Assembly: GCF_900116645.1 (NCBI RefSeq)
Contig: NZ_FPBO01000007.1
Span: forward strand, 124,001-188,000
Origin: Pseudoduganella namucuonensis
GTDB lineage: Bacteria; Pseudomonadota; Gammaproteobacteria; Burkholderiales; Burkholderiaceae_D
Direction of reading: 5' to 3'
Length of the DNA: 64,000 bases
Both the position numbers and the translations under genes were made by a program. The notes beneath the pieces are model-generated. The model was not told where the DNA came from and ran no database searches. It saw nothing but the letters and a program-made list of their open reading frames with translations. Positions 17,166 to 26,264 of the stretch are shown here, one piece after another. Numbering within the stretch: position 1 is the stretch's first letter; each line of letters begins with the position of its first letter.

Positions 17166-19177
17166 TTCACGCGCTCGCCCGGCGCCAGGTACAACCGCTG
17201 GCCCGGCCGCACGTCGAACGCCTGGTACCAGGCGTCCAGGTTGCGCACGGTGTAGGTGCGCCATTGGGCGGGCGCATGGCCGTCCGTCATCACCTGGCGG
17301 CGCAGCGACGCGTCGCGCGCCAAGTTGCGCCAGCTTTGCGCGTAGCCGATGAAGAAGGCGCGGTCGCCGTCCACCGTGGCCGGATGCGTGGCGTGGAAGG
17401 CGTCCAGCGCGGCGGCCACGCCGGCCAGGTCGGACAGGTTTTCGCTCAGCGTCAGCTGGCCGTTCAGCTTGAGGTCGGGGAAGGCCTGGTAGGCCGAGTA
17501 TTGCGCCACCAGCGCGCCGGTGGCCTTCTTGAAGTGGGCCGCGTCGGCCGCGCTCCACCAGTCGCGCAGGCGGCCCGTGGAATCGAACTGGGCGCCGGTG
17601 TCGTCGAAGCTGTGGCTGATCTCGTGGCCAATCACGGAACCGATGGCGCCGTAGTTGACGGCGTCCGGACCTTGCGGATCGAAGAACGGCGGCTGCAGGA
17701 TGGCGGCCGGGAAGTTCAGCGCGTTCTGCATCGGCATGTTGACGGCGTTCACCAGGTGCGGCGGCATGCACCATTCCTTGCCGTCCACCGGCTGGCGCAG
17801 CTTGGCCAGCTGCTGCGCGTAGCGCAGCTTGCGCGCGCGCTCGGTGTTGCCGTAGGCGTCGTCCGGCTTGACGGCCAGCTCGCCATACGAGGTCCACCGC
17901 TCCGGATAGCCTATGCCCACGTACAGCACGTCCAGCTTGGCGTGCGCCTCCTTGCGGGTGGCCGGCGCCATCCAGTCCAGCTTGTCGATGCGCCGATGGA
18001 AGGCCTGCACGATATTGGCCACCATCGTTTCCAGCCTGGCCTTGGCCTCGGGCGGGAAGTATTTGGCGACATACAGCTTGCCGACCGCGTCCGGCATACC
18101 GTCGTTGACCGCCGCCAGGGCGTTTTTCCAGCGCGGCGCCTGCTGCGGCGTGCCGCTCAGCGTGCGGCCGTAGAACTCGAAGTGCTGGTCGCCGAAGGCG
18201 CGCGGCAGGCTGGCGGCGTTGCGGTTGACGGTGTGGAAGGCCAGGAAATCCTTCCAGGCGTCCAGCGAACACTCCTTCAGCAGCGCGGCGGCGCCCGTGA
18301 CGGCGCCGGGATGCCACAGCATGAACTTGCTCTGGCCGCCCAGGCCGGCGCTCTTGAAGAAGGCGTGCCAGTCCATGCCGGGCGCCTTTCTGGCGAAGTC
18401 CCGCGGCGACCAGGTGTTGTTGGCCTTGGCGACGTCCGCCGAATCCTCGCGGCTGGCGTGGCTCAGCGCCAGCTTGCGCTCCAGCTCGTACACGCGCGCG
18501 GCGCGCGTTTCGGGATCGCTGAGACCGGCCAGCTTCAGCATGGCGGCGATGTGGGCCTGGTAGGCGGTGCGCAGCTTGTGCATGCGCTCGTTATCTTCCA
18601 GGTAATAGGCGCGGTCCGGCAGGCCGAGGCCGCCCTGCAGCAGGTAGGGCATGTTCTGCCTGGGGTCGTTCAAGCCCTGCGCCACCCACAGGCCGAACAG
18701 GTTTTCGGTGTGGAACTCGGTGGCGTTCAGCGGGTCCACGTCGGCGCGCAGGGAGGCGCCCAGCGCGCGGGTCAGGCCGGCCTTGTCGCTGATTTCCTTG
18801 ATGTGTTGCAGTTCGGCGGCCAGCGGCGTCACGCCGCGCGCCTCGATCGCCGCCTCGTCCATGTAGGCGCGGTAGAAGTCGGCCACCTTGCGCGCCTCCG
18901 CGCCGGCGTGCTGGTCGGCGCCGGCCGCCTCGATCAGCTTGACGATGCGCTGGTTGGTGTCGTCCGCCAGCTGGGACATGCCGCCCCAGCTGCCGCGGTC
19001 GGCGGGAATCCGGGTGGTGCGCAGCCAGTCGGCGTTGGCGTAGGCGAAGAAGTCGTCGCCCGGCAGCACGGCGGCGGATGGCGCGGCGGTGGCGGTCGAT
19101 GGCGCGTCCGTCGCGGCGTGGACGGGCTGCGTGGCGTGGAGCGCCGCGCACAGGGCGAGGCTGAAAGCGGTCTTCAT
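17156..19177 (-). CDS. M13-family zinc metallopeptidase (neprilysin-like, PepO type)
   Basis: A 673-residue secreted endopeptidase with a signal peptide (MKTAFSLALCAALHATQPVHA, then mature TDAP). The zinc motif HEISH is at 518-522 (VIGHEISHSFDDTG), with the downstream glutamate-bearing LTLSENLSDLAGVAAAL typical of M13, and the C-terminal PGQRLYLAPGERVKVW that ends almost all bacterial members. It cuts small peptides in the periplasm or outside the cell. The start at 19177 is the only one giving a signal peptide. Confidence 0.93.
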   Translation of the reverse strand: MKTAFSLALCAALHATQPVHAATDAPSTATAAPSAAVLPGDDFFAYANADWLRTTRIPADRGSWGGMSQLADDTNQRIVKLIEAAGADQHAGAEARKVADFYRAYMDEAAIEARGVTPLAAELQHIKEISDKAGLTRALGASLRADVDPLNATEFHTENLFGLWVAQGLNDPRQNMPYLLQGGLGLPDRAYYLEDNERMHKLRTAYQAHIAAMLKLAGLSDPETRAARVYELERKLALSHASREDSADVAKANNTWSPRDFARKAPGMDWHAFFKSAGLGGQSKFMLWHPGAVTGAAALLKECSLDAWKDFLAFHTVNRNAASLPRAFGDQHFEFYGRTLSGTPQQAPRWKNALAAVNDGMPDAVGKLYVAKYFPPEAKARLETMVANIVQAFHRRIDKLDWMAPATRKEAHAKLDVLYVGIGYPERWTSYGELAVKPDDAYGNTERARKLRYAQQLAKLRQPVDGKEWCMPPHLVNAVNMPMQNALNFPAAILQPPFFDPQGPDAVNYGAIGSVIGHEISHSFDDTGAQFDSTGRLRDWWSAADAAHFKKATGALVAQYSAYQAFPDLKLNGQLTLSENLSDLAGVAAALDAFHATHPATVDGDRAFFIGYAQSWRNLARDASLRRQVMTDGHAPAQWRTYTVRNLDAWYQAFDVRPGQRLYLAPGERVKVW

Positions 19178-19432
19178 GGGAGTTCTATCCTGTTTTAATG
19201 TTTTTATCTGGCGTGGTGGGCCAGGCTGCACTCTAGGGTGACCGGGCGGGCGAAGCGAGCGCCGTGCGACAGACTGCAAAATACGGCGCCCGGGCCGCGG
19301 AATCCCGGCGTTCCCGCGCGATGCGAGGCGGCGATGCGACGCGGTCGTTAAAAACCTCACGATAAGCCCACAACAATCGCGAGAATCGCTATATAGTTCA
19401 CCTACAGCAACGCCTTCCACAGGAGACAAAGA
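19178..19432. other. Divergent intergenic region, M13 peptidase / HDOD
   Basis: 255 bases between two divergent genes. I see the ribosome binding region AGGAGA before the HDOD start and AT-rich stretches near 19345-19400, but no convincing promoter pair, hairpin or open frame. Confidence 0.4.
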
Positions 19433-20260
19433 ATGAAACTCGAAGCGCTTTTCCAGAATCCCACCGCGTTGCCCACCGCCCCCAAGGTCGTCGAAGAACT
19501 GATCAGCAGTTTTGATAAAGCCAGCGTGTCCACCGAGGAAATCGCCAAGAAGCTGTCGGCCGATCCGGTGCTGAGCGCCAAATTGCTGCGCCTGGCCAAT
19601 TCCGCGTATTACCACGTGTCGCGCAGCATCGGCACGGTGGAGGACGCGGTGCTGATGCTGGGCTTCGTGACGGTCCGCACCCTGGTCATCAGTTCCGGCC
19701 TGGTCAGCGGCTTCAAGTCCGTGCCCGGCCTGGACCTGAAACAGTTCTGGCGCTACAGCCTGTACACGGCGGTCTCGGCCAAGTGGATCGCCAAGAAAAC
19801 CAAGGAAAACACCGACCTCGCCTTCACCATCGGCATGATGCACGCGATCGGCCAACTGGTGGTGCACGCCGCCATGCCGGAACAGGCCATGCAGCTGGAC
19901 AAGGTGGCCGGCCCTCTCGATTCGCGCCGCCTGGACGCGGAACAGCAGTCCTTCGGCTACACCTTCGCCGACGTCGGCGCCGAACTGGCGCGCCGCTGGA
20001 AGTTCCCCGAGGCCTTCTCGGAAACCATCGCCACCTTCCCCGACCCGCTGAACAACGAGGAAGCGACCCGCCTGGCCGGCGTCGTGCACCTGGCCGCGTG
20101 GCGCGCGCGCGTGGAGGAGAACAAGCTGACGGCCGAGGAAATCGCCGCCTGCTACCCGACCGAGCTGGCCGAGGCGCTGGGCCTGGAGCCGAACGCGCTG
20201 ATCGACGACATGCCGCCGCCAAGCGAACTGAGCGCGGGGCTGGAGGAGCTGGTCAGTTAA
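19433..20260 (+). CDS. HDOD-domain signalling protein
   Basis: A 275-residue protein with one HDOD domain over roughly residues 8-205 (LPTAPKVVEELISSFDK, DPVLSAKLLRLANSAYY, SRSIGTVEDAVLMLGF, FTIGMMHAIGQLVVHAAMP). HDOD proteins have the HD-phosphohydrolase fold without the catalytic residues and act as signalling scaffolds in motility, stress and c-di-GMP networks. There is no attached output domain. GGAGA sits before ATG 19433. A terminator follows at 20282. Confidence 0.92.
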   Translation: MKLEALFQNPTALPTAPKVVEELISSFDKASVSTEEIAKKLSADPVLSAKLLRLANSAYYHVSRSIGTVEDAVLMLGFVTVRTLVISSGLVSGFKSVPGLDLKQFWRYSLYTAVSAKWIAKKTKENTDLAFTIGMMHAIGQLVVHAAMPEQAMQLDKVAGPLDSRRLDAEQQSFGYTFADVGAELARRWKFPEAFSETIATFPDPLNNEEATRLAGVVHLAAWRARVEENKLTAEEIAACYPTELAEALGLEPNALIDDMPPPSELSAGLEELVS

Positions 20261-20281
20261 GCCCGCCTTCCTTTCCGGCCG

Positions 20282-20325
20282 AGGCCGGCGCCGCCCTTCC
20301 AGGCCGCGCCGGCCTTGTCTTTTTA
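20282..20325 (+). terminator. Rho-independent terminator after the HDOD gene
   Basis: Arms AGGCCGGCGC (20282-20291) and GCGCCGGCCT (20306-20315) are perfectly complementary, with a T-rich tract (TGTCTTTTT) directly after. Confidence 0.8.
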
Positions 20326-20375
20326 GCCACCTTTAAACTTTTTTCGATTTTTTTCGGTTTTTTTCAAAAAAGCCC

Positions 20376-20402
20376 TAAAGTTTCCCTTGGGCCAGACGTT
20401 AA
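20376..20402 (+). promoter_or_regulatory. Sigma-28 (FliA) type promoter
   Basis: TAAAGTTT at 20376-20383, an 11-base spacer, then GACGTTAA at 20395-20402. Against the FliA consensus TAAAGTTT-N11-GCCGATAA this is 8/8 and 6/8 with exact spacing. It lies 42 bases before the FliT-like ATG, supporting a flagellar role for that gene. Confidence 0.75.
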
Positions 20403-20444
20403 TCCAGACAAGCAGTAGTCCTTTTCCACTTGCCGGGATGCGCC

Positions 20445-20726
20445 ATGACCTCCAACGAAGTCCTCTCGATGTACGAAAATGTTGCCGGACTGACCAATCA
20501 AATGGTGCAAGCCGCGCGCGCGAGCGACTGGGAAAGCCTGGGCCGCCTGGAAAACCAGACCGCCGCCGTGGCGTCCAACGTGACCGCCGGCGTGATCGTT
20601 CCGCCGCAAGCCGGCGCCGAGCGCCAGCGCAAGATCGAGCTGCTGAAACAAATCCTGGCCAACGACCGCGCCATCCGCGACGTGACCGAGCCTTGGCTGA
20701 ACCAGGTGCCGGGCGTGCGCCAGTAA
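20445..20726 (+). CDS. FliT-like flagellar protein
   Basis: A 93-residue all-helical cytoplasmic protein. Helix 1 (NEVLSMYENVAGLTNQMVQAA) and the C-terminal LLKQILANDRAIRDVTEPWLNQ resemble FliT, the export chaperone for the FliD filament cap and, in enterics, an anti-FlhDC factor. The first ATG at 20445 has a GGGA-type ribosome site; an in-frame TTG at 20430 is less likely. A sigma-28-type promoter directly upstream supports the assignment. No flagellar structural genes are nearby, so it is an orphan late-class gene. Sequence similarity alone is moderate. Confidence 0.7.
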   Translation: MTSNEVLSMYENVAGLTNQMVQAARASDWESLGRLENQTAAVASNVTAGVIVPPQAGAERQRKIELLKQILANDRAIRDVTEPWLNQVPGVRQ

Positions 20727-20746
20727 TCCCCGCCCCGTCCAACGAC

Positions 20747-20772
20747 AAAAGCGCCCTTTGAGGCGCTTTTTT
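20747..20772 (+). terminator. Rho-independent terminator after the FliT-like gene
   Basis: AAAAGCGCC (20747-20755) and GGCGCTTTT (20762-20770) form a perfect stem followed by TT. The A and T flanks could also serve the minus-strand aminotransferase gene ending at 20833. Confidence 0.85.
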
Positions 20773-20832
20773 GTTTCCGAACGTGCTACACGGAGCGGCG
20801 CAGGCCGCCCCTGAGTCGCTCACTGGCGTAAC

Positions 20833-22050
20833 CTACTGGCTGATGGCCAGGCGCAGCGACAGCGCGATGCCCTTGGCGGCCTGGCGGATCTCGTCCAGCG
20901 ACGGGAAGCTCGGCGCGATGCGGATGTGGCTGTCCTCTGGGTCCTTGCCGTAGGGGAAGGCGGCGCCGGCAGGCGTCAGCACGATGCCGGCCTCCTTGGC
21001 CAGCGCGACCGTGCGCTTGGCCACGCCGGGCGGCGTCACCAGGTCGATGAAGTAGCCGCCGCTGGGCTTGGTCCAGCTCACGCCCGGCACCTGCCCCAGG
21101 TATTCCTCGAATTGCGCCAGCACGATGTCGAACTTCGGCTTGAGCAGCGCGCGGTGCCGCTCCATCAGCGCCTCCACGGTGGCCTTGTCCTGCAGCAGGC
21201 GCACGTGGCGCAGCTGGTTGACCTTGTCCGGGCCGATGCTGCGGATGCCGGCGTGCCGGGTCCACCACGCGATGTTGGCCGGCGACGCCGCCAGCGCGGC
21301 CACGCCCGAACCCGCCCAGCTGACCTTGGAACTGGAGGCGAACACGAACGCGCGATCCGGATTGCCCGCCTCGGCGCAGGCGTCGAGGATGTTGGGCATG
21401 CCGGTCTTTTCCTCGCCCAGGTGGTGGAAGCGGTAGGCGTCGTCCCACATCAGGCGGAAGTCCGGCGCGGCGGTCTTCATCGCGGCCAGACGGCGCACCA
21501 CCTGGTCCGAATACACCACGCCGCCCGGATTGCTGTACTTGGGCACGCACCACATGCCCTTGATGCTGGCGTCCGAAGCCACCAGTTGCTCGACCACGTC
21601 CATGTCCGGGCCGTCCTCGCCCATCGGCACGTTGATCATCTTGATGCCGCGGTTTTCGCAGATGGCGAAATGGCGGTCGTAGCCCGGCACCGGGCACAGG
21701 AAGGTCACCGGCTGCGACGACAGCCATGGCGCGTGGCCGGGCAGGCCGCACAGCAGGCTGTAGACGACGACGTCATGCATCAGCGACAGGCTGGCGCTGC
21801 TGTCGACCACGACCTGGGCCGCCGGCACGTCCAGCAGCTCGCCAAACAGCGCGCGCGCCTCGGCGATGCCGACGCCGCCGCCATAGTTGCGGGTGTCGGT
21901 GCCGTCCTGGGCGATGTAGCCGTCCAGGCCGTCCATCAGGCCACTGGACAGGTCCAGCTGCTCGGGCGCGGGTTTGCCGCGCGACATGTCCAGTTTCAGG
22001 CCAAGTTGCTTGAATGCGTCGTACTGCGTCTGTATCGGTGCGGTGCTCAT
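20833..22050 (-). CDS. Aspartate aminotransferase, type Ic (class I/II PLP enzyme)
   Basis: A 405-residue PLP-dependent transaminase. PLP Schiff-base Lys242 lies in FASSSKVSWAGSG; Asn174 (KYSNPGGVVYS), Asp203/Tyr206 (MWDDAYRFHH) and the C-terminal arginine in HIRIAPSFP complete the cofactor and substrate site. The N-terminal LDMSRGKPAPEQLDLSSG and TDTRNYGGG are typical of the Ic subgroup known from Corynebacterium, which interconverts aspartate and oxaloacetate and is also linked to stress growth. The start MSTAPIQTQYDAF at 22050 replaces a longer in-frame extension. Confidence 0.88.
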   Translation of the reverse strand: MSTAPIQTQYDAFKQLGLKLDMSRGKPAPEQLDLSSGLMDGLDGYIAQDGTDTRNYGGGVGIAEARALFGELLDVPAAQVVVDSSASLSLMHDVVVYSLLCGLPGHAPWLSSQPVTFLCPVPGYDRHFAICENRGIKMINVPMGEDGPDMDVVEQLVASDASIKGMWCVPKYSNPGGVVYSDQVVRRLAAMKTAAPDFRLMWDDAYRFHHLGEEKTGMPNILDACAEAGNPDRAFVFASSSKVSWAGSGVAALAASPANIAWWTRHAGIRSIGPDKVNQLRHVRLLQDKATVEALMERHRALLKPKFDIVLAQFEEYLGQVPGVSWTKPSGGYFIDLVTPPGVAKRTVALAKEAGIVLTPAGAAFPYGKDPEDSHIRIAPSFPSLDEIRQAAKGIALSLRLAISQ

Positions 22051-22183
22051 GATGCCTTTCCGGGAAAATGAAGTGGGCACCACTCAGCACCTGACCAGCG
22101 TTGAGGGGGGGCTGCGTGGCGCGATGACCACAAACGAGTATAGCGGAGTTCGCAGCCCCACGCCCCGCCGGTAGAGATGGGCG

Positions 22184-23539
22184 CTATTCTTCGCCCAATA
22201 TAGGTTCCGCCGGCGGCGGCGGGGGCGCCTCCTCGGGTTTTTTCTTGCGCCAGCCCTGCCAGACCTTCAGCTTCTCGGTGGAGAAACGGAACTTCCGCTT
22301 GCGCAGGAAATGGACGATGGCGCCTATCACCAGCAGCACCAGCAGGCTGCCGCCCGCGATCATGGTGGTGGCGTTGATGCCGGAGCGCTTTTCCTTCTTC
22401 GCGCCGTTTTTCGGCGGCGCCGACGGCGGGATGATGGTGCCAGCCTTGTTGACGGCCGCCGCCGGAGTTGCCGCTGCGGGAGGTGCCGCTGCGGCGGTAG
22501 CTGCTGTAGCTGCTGTAGCTGCTGTAGCTGCCGCGGCGGCTGCGGGAGCGGCTGTGGCTGCGGATGCGCCTGTGGCGGCCGTCGAGGCGCCGCCGGCTGC
22601 GGTCGCGCCAGCAGCAGCGGCCGCGACCGGCGCGAGCGCGGCCTGCAATTCCTTCACCTTGCCTTCCAGGTCGACGATCTTGCCGCGAAGTTCGGCGTTC
22701 TTCGCATCCAGCGCCACGCATTGCTTCAGCTTGTCGCCACCACCTGCCGGGCAGGCGGCGGGAGTCCGCGCGGACGCCTCCCCCAGCCGGGACCGCGCGG
22801 CGGCCGCGCGCGCCGTCGCGGCGGCCAGTGCCGCCTCGGATGGTTGACTGCCGGCTGCCGGGACGGAGGGGCGCGCAGCAGCGGACACAGTGGATCGCGA
22901 CGGCGACGAGGCGTCGATCGGCGTGCGCGGCGCCTGGGAAGGCTCGGACGCCGCGGCGGGCGAGCGCTGCAGCGGGTCCACGGAGCTTGAGGCAGGCGCG
23001 CGGTTGGCGCCGGCGGGCGGCGCGGTTGGCGGCTCAGGCATCGGCTCGGGCATCGGCGCGGGCGCCCGCTGTGCAAGAGGCGGCACCGCCACCACCGGGG
23101 AACGCGCCACGGCCGGGCGCGGCGCTTGCGGCGGCTCCGGCGTCAGCCAGATGGTGGCCGCGCGCACGGCGGCGCGGCTGCCCGTCCCCAGTTCCAGGTA
23201 CAGGTGCAGCAATTCCGCCTCCACCGGCTGGAACGTGGTCAGGTGCAGAAACTGCCGTCCGTCGCGCTTGACGACCGACATGCGCAAGGTCGACAGCGCC
23301 GGATTCATGCGGATATTCGCGCCCTGGTAGACATTGGGCCCGGCCAGGCGGACCGCCACGCCGTCGGCGTCCTCGGGCGCCAGCATCACCAGTTCGATAT
23401 CGGCCGACAACTGCTGGCCGACGTGGGACCGCACCGCGATGTCGCCCAACTCGGCCGCCAGCGACAGCGGCGACAGCAACGCCGCCAGCACGAAACCACC
23501 GGCGCGAGAGAGGGAAAAACGGTGACGGCGACGCTGCAT
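22184..23539 (-). CDS. Short FimV-like protein (FimV N-terminal domain, coiled coil, TM)
   Basis: A 451-residue protein, about half the usual FimV length. A signal sequence (1-28) leads to the FimV N-terminal domain (LGDIAVRSHVGQQLSADIELVM onward), a Pro/Ala-rich stretch, a coiled coil (QCVALDAKNAELRGKIVDLE) and a long Ala/Thr/Pro-rich tract. A single TM helix (TMIAGGSLLVLLVIGAIVHFL) precedes a basic cytoplasmic tail. It lacks the long acidic region and C-terminal TPR of polar-hub FimV/HubP. The peptidoglycan-binding LysM motif is not evident. It probably has a role in polar organisation or type IV pili by family analogy only. Confidence 0.72.
   Translation of the reverse strand: MQRRRHRFSLSRAGGFVLAALLSPLSLAAELGDIAVRSHVGQQLSADIELVMLAPEDADGVAVRLAGPNVYQGANIRMNPALSTLRMSVVKRDGRQFLHLTTFQPVEAELLHLYLELGTGSRAAVRAATIWLTPEPPQAPRPAVARSPVVAVPPLAQRAPAPMPEPMPEPPTAPPAGANRAPASSSVDPLQRSPAAASEPSQAPRTPIDASSPSRSTVSAAARPSVPAAGSQPSEAALAAATARAAAARSRLGEASARTPAACPAGGGDKLKQCVALDAKNAELRGKIVDLEGKVKELQAALAPVAAAAAGATAAGGASTAATGASAATAAPAAAAAATAATAATAATAAAAPPAAATPAAAVNKAGTIIPPSAPPKNGAKKEKRSGINATTMIAGGSLLVLLVIGAIVHFLRKRKFRFSTEKLKVWQGWRKKKPEEAPPPPPAEPILGEE
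22498..22533. repeat. 9-bp in-frame tandem repeat in the FimV-like gene
   Basis: GTAGCTGCT repeats three times and a fourth near-copy (GTAGCTGCC) follows, 22498-22533. It encodes Ala-Ala-Thr units on the minus strand within an Ala-rich tract. Because the unit is a multiple of three, copy changes would alter length but not frame. Confidence 0.85.
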
Positions 23540-23672
23540 GTTCGATGGGCTGTTAGGAATTTCTGAAGTGTAACAGTCTTAACGGCTGGAATTCGCCGTT
23601 TTGAAGTCCCGCGCCGGATTTTGCCTGCTGCGCTACACTGGCTGGCATACCCACGGCCACCAGAGGACTCCC

Positions 23673-25061
23673 ATGAGCACCAGATCCGAGCGCGACAGTT
23701 TCGGCCCCATCGACGTGCCCGCCGAGCGCTTGTGGGGCGCGCAGACCCAGCGCTCGCTCGAGCATTTCCGCATCTCCAGCGAGCGCATGCCGCCCGAGCT
23801 GATCGCCGCGCTGGCCAACGTGAAGCGCGCCGCCGCCCGCGTGAACCTGGACCTGGGACTGCTGGACGCGGCCAAGGCCGGCGCCATCACCCGGGCGGCG
23901 GACGAGGTGCTGGCCGACCTGCACGGCGGCGAATTCCCGCTCGCGGTGTGGCAGACCGGGTCCGGCACGCAGAGCAATATGAACATGAACGAGGTGCTGG
24001 CCAACCGCGGCTCGGAGCTGATGGGCGGCGAACGCGGCGAGGCCCGTTTGCTGCACCCGAACGACCACGTGAACATGGGCCAGTCGTCCAACGACATCTT
24101 CCCCACCGCCATCCACGTGGCGGCCTCGCTCGCGGTGGCGCGCAACGTGCTGCCCGCGCTGCGCGAACTGCGCGCCACGCTGCAAGCCAAGTCGCACGCC
24201 TTCGCCGACATCGTCAAGATCGGCCGCACCCACCTGCAGGACGCCACCCCGCTGACCCTGGGCCAGGAGTTTTCCGGCTACGTCGCCCAGTTGGACTACG
24301 CCGACCAGGCGATCACCGCCTCGCTGTATCCGCTGCTGGAGCTGGCGGCGGGCGGCACGGCGGTCGGCACCGGCCTGAACGCCCATCCCGAATACGCCAC
24401 CCGCATCGCGGCCGAACTGGCGGCGCGCCTGCAGTTGCCGTTCGAGACCGCCCCCAACAAGTTCGCCGCGCTGGCCGGCCACGACGCGCTGGTGGCGGCC
24501 CACGGCGCGCTGAAAACGCTGGCCACGGCGCTGATGAAGATCGCCAACGACGTGCGCTGGATGGCGTCCGGCCCGCGCTCCGGCCTGGGTGAAATCACCA
24601 TCCCCGAAAACGAGCCGGGCAGTTCCATCATGCCGGGCAAGGTCAATCCCACGCAGTGCGAGGCGGTGACCATGCTGTGCTGCCAGGTGTTCGGCAACGA
24701 CGTGGCGATCACGATGGGCGGCGCGTCCGGCAATTTCGAGCTGAACGTGTACAAGCCGCTGATCGCCCACAACTTCCTGCAAAGCGCCCGCCTGCTCGCG
24801 GACGGCATGCGCAGCTTCGACCATCATTGCGCCCAGGGCATCGAACCGAACATCGGCCGCATCAACGAGCTGATGGAGCGCTCGCTGATGCTCGTTACTG
24901 CGCTGGCGCCGCATATCGGCTATGATCGCGCCGCGCAAATCGCCAAGAAGGCGCAGCACGAGGGCACCACCTTGCGCGAGGCCGCCCTGGCGCTGGGCTT
25001 CGTGACGGACGAGCAGTTCGCGCAGTGGATCGTGCCGCTGGAGATGACCCAGCCCAAGTGA
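23673..25061 (+). CDS. fumC: Class II fumarate hydratase
   Basis: A 462-residue, iron-free fumarase of the TCA cycle (fumarate to malate, homotetramer, cytoplasm). Signature [11 protein letters not shown], the substrate-site [26 protein letters not shown] and [22 protein letters not shown] are all present, as in FumC rather than aspartase. The start [22 protein letters not shown] at 23673 has AGAGGA upstream; the open frame before it is noncoding. It is a single gene, divergent from the FimV-like gene. Confidence 0.97.
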   Translation: MSTRSERDSFGPIDVPAERLWGAQTQRSLEHFRISSERMPPELIAALANVKRAAARVNLDLGLLDAAKAGAITRAADEVLADLHGGEFPLAVWQTGSGTQSNMNMNEVLANRGSELMGGERGEARLLHPNDHVNMGQSSNDIFPTAIHVAASLAVARNVLPALRELRATLQAKSHAFADIVKIGRTHLQDATPLTLGQEFSGYVAQLDYADQAITASLYPLLELAAGGTAVGTGLNAHPEYATRIAAELAARLQLPFETAPNKFAALAGHDALVAAHGALKTLATALMKIANDVRWMASGPRSGLGEITIPENEPGSSIMPGKVNPTQCEAVTMLCCQVFGNDVAITMGGASGNFELNVYKPLIAHNFLQSARLLADGMRSFDHHCAQGIEPNIGRINELMERSLMLVTALAPHIGYDRAAQIAKKAQHEGTTLREAALALGFVTDEQFAQWIVPLEMTQPK

Positions 25062-25114
25062 CAAAACACGAACAATTTATCAATACATAACAACATTTCC
25101 GGACTAGGGATAAA

Positions 25115-25345
25115 ATGCAAAAAGTGAGTTTTGAATTGACGTCGGAGTTCATCGAACTGAACCAGCTGCTGAAGGTGGTCGGCCTGTGCGACAGCGGCGG
25201 CGCCGGCAAGGCGCTGGTGGCCAGCGGCGAGGTGAAGGTCGACGGCAAGCGGGAACTCCGCAAGACCTGCAAGATACGCGCGGGGCAGCAAGTCAGCATA
25301 GGCGATGTGCGGATCAGCGTGGAGGCCGGCGACGGCAGCGCGTGA
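25115..25345 (+). CDS. S4-domain RNA-binding protein (YbcJ-like)
   Basis: A 76-residue protein that is almost only an S4 fold: FIELNQLLKVVGLCDSGGAGKALVASGEVKVDGKRELRKTCKIRAGQQV. This family (YbcJ/YaaA type) is small, soluble and probably binds structured RNA; the partner is unknown. It starts 53 bases after fumC on the same strand, so it may share that transcript. Confidence 0.88.
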   Translation: MQKVSFELTSEFIELNQLLKVVGLCDSGGAGKALVASGEVKVDGKRELRKTCKIRAGQQVSIGDVRISVEAGDGSA

Positions 25346-25463
25346 TCCAACGGTAATTTTTCTTGCATTCGAGCAAGCAATCGCTAAGCTGAAAGGAAGG
25401 ACATGCCCCCAAGGGGCGTGCCCAGTCATGAAGCGATAGATCGCATTGCCGAAGGGGAGCGCC

Positions 25464-25745
25464 ATGGATGGCCCTGAACAACTCCACACGCAGGAGCGCC
25501 TGATAGGCGATCTGCGCCAAGTCATAGAAAACGCGGAAGAGCTGCTGAAGAGCACGGACCACTACAGCAGCGTGCTGTACCAGAGCGCGCGCGCCAAGCT
25601 GATGCAGGCCCTGCTGACCGCCACCGAGGAACTGGCGCGCTTCGAGGACGCGCAGCTGTCGCGCATGATCGCCGCCACGCACGCGGCCAACCTGGTCCAC
25701 AAAGACCGCACCGGCGAGCAAAAGCTGATGCGGGCCTTCAGCTAG
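25464..25745 (+). CDS. ElaB/DUF883-like soluble helical protein
   Basis: A 93-residue helical protein: LIGDLRQVIENAEELLKSTDHYSSVLYQSARAKLMQALLTATEELARFED resembles the soluble half of ElaB/YqjD (DUF883) proteins. Here the C-terminal membrane helix that tethers ribosomes in E. coli YqjD is absent; the end is polar (VHKDRTGEQKLMRAFS). AAGGGGAG just before ATG 25464 fixes the start. The function is uncertain; a stationary-phase or stress role is inferred from family resemblance. It converges on doxX with 11 bases between stops. Confidence 0.6.
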   Translation: MDGPEQLHTQERLIGDLRQVIENAEELLKSTDHYSSVLYQSARAKLMQALLTATEELARFEDAQLSRMIAATHAANLVHKDRTGEQKLMRAFS

Positions 25746-25756
25746 CCATCCCTCCC

Positions 25757-26221
25757 CTACGCCGGCCGCTTGCCCCCGATCATCGCGTCGAGGGACAGGC
25801 GGCCCGGTCCGAACGCCACCACCACCAGCAGCAACGCGCCCCAATAGAAGTGATCGTTGATCGCGGCCGGGCAATCGAATTGGAACAACTGCGGGTAGGA
25901 AATCACCGCCATCGCATTCACGAGGAACAGGCCCAGCGCGGCCGGGCGCGTCAGCAGCCCGGCGAACAGCAGCGCGGGCAGCAGCAGTTCGCCGCCGGCG
26001 CCCAGCCAGGCGGCCAGTTCGGGCGGCAGCAGCGGCACCTGGTACTCGTCCCGGAACAGCGACAGCGTGGCGTCCCAGTCGCCGATCTTGGCCAGGCCGG
26101 CTTTCATGAACTGCCAGCCGACGTACCAGCGTATGGCCAGGCTGGCCAGGGAACCGCCCCAGTCGCCCAGGCAGGCGTCGAAACGGGAGAACTGGCGGTG
26201 CAATCCGATCAAGGTGTTCAT
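25757..26221 (-). CDS. DoxX-family membrane protein of the bufferin operon
   Basis: A 154-residue, four-helix inner-membrane protein: SLASLAIRWYVGWQFMKAGLAKIGDW, then ELLLPALLFAGLLTRPAALGLFLVNAMAVI and FYWGALLLVVVAFGPGRLSLD match DoxX/DoxD. DoxX proteins accompany many bufferin-type (DUF2282) operons; their exact role, possibly in redox or quinone chemistry, is unsettled. The start MNTLIGLHRQFSRFD at 26221 is taken because an upstream in-frame extension is low-complexity. It is the last gene of the operon, 43 bases after the MNIO-DUF2063 gene. Confidence 0.85.
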   Translation of the reverse strand: MNTLIGLHRQFSRFDACLGDWGGSLASLAIRWYVGWQFMKAGLAKIGDWDATLSLFRDEYQVPLLPPELAAWLGAGGELLLPALLFAGLLTRPAALGLFLVNAMAVISYPQLFQFDCPAAINDHFYWGALLLVVVAFGPGRLSLDAMIGGKRPA

Positions 26222-26264
26222 AGTGGCTTTCGTTGGGGCGCGGCGGTCGCCGCGGCGTGCGCGC

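Noticed and set aside
19340..19365. CACGATAA before the HDOD gene as a sigma-28 -10
   Set aside because: No TAAA-type -35 at 11 bases; the neighbouring TTAAAAA is too close.
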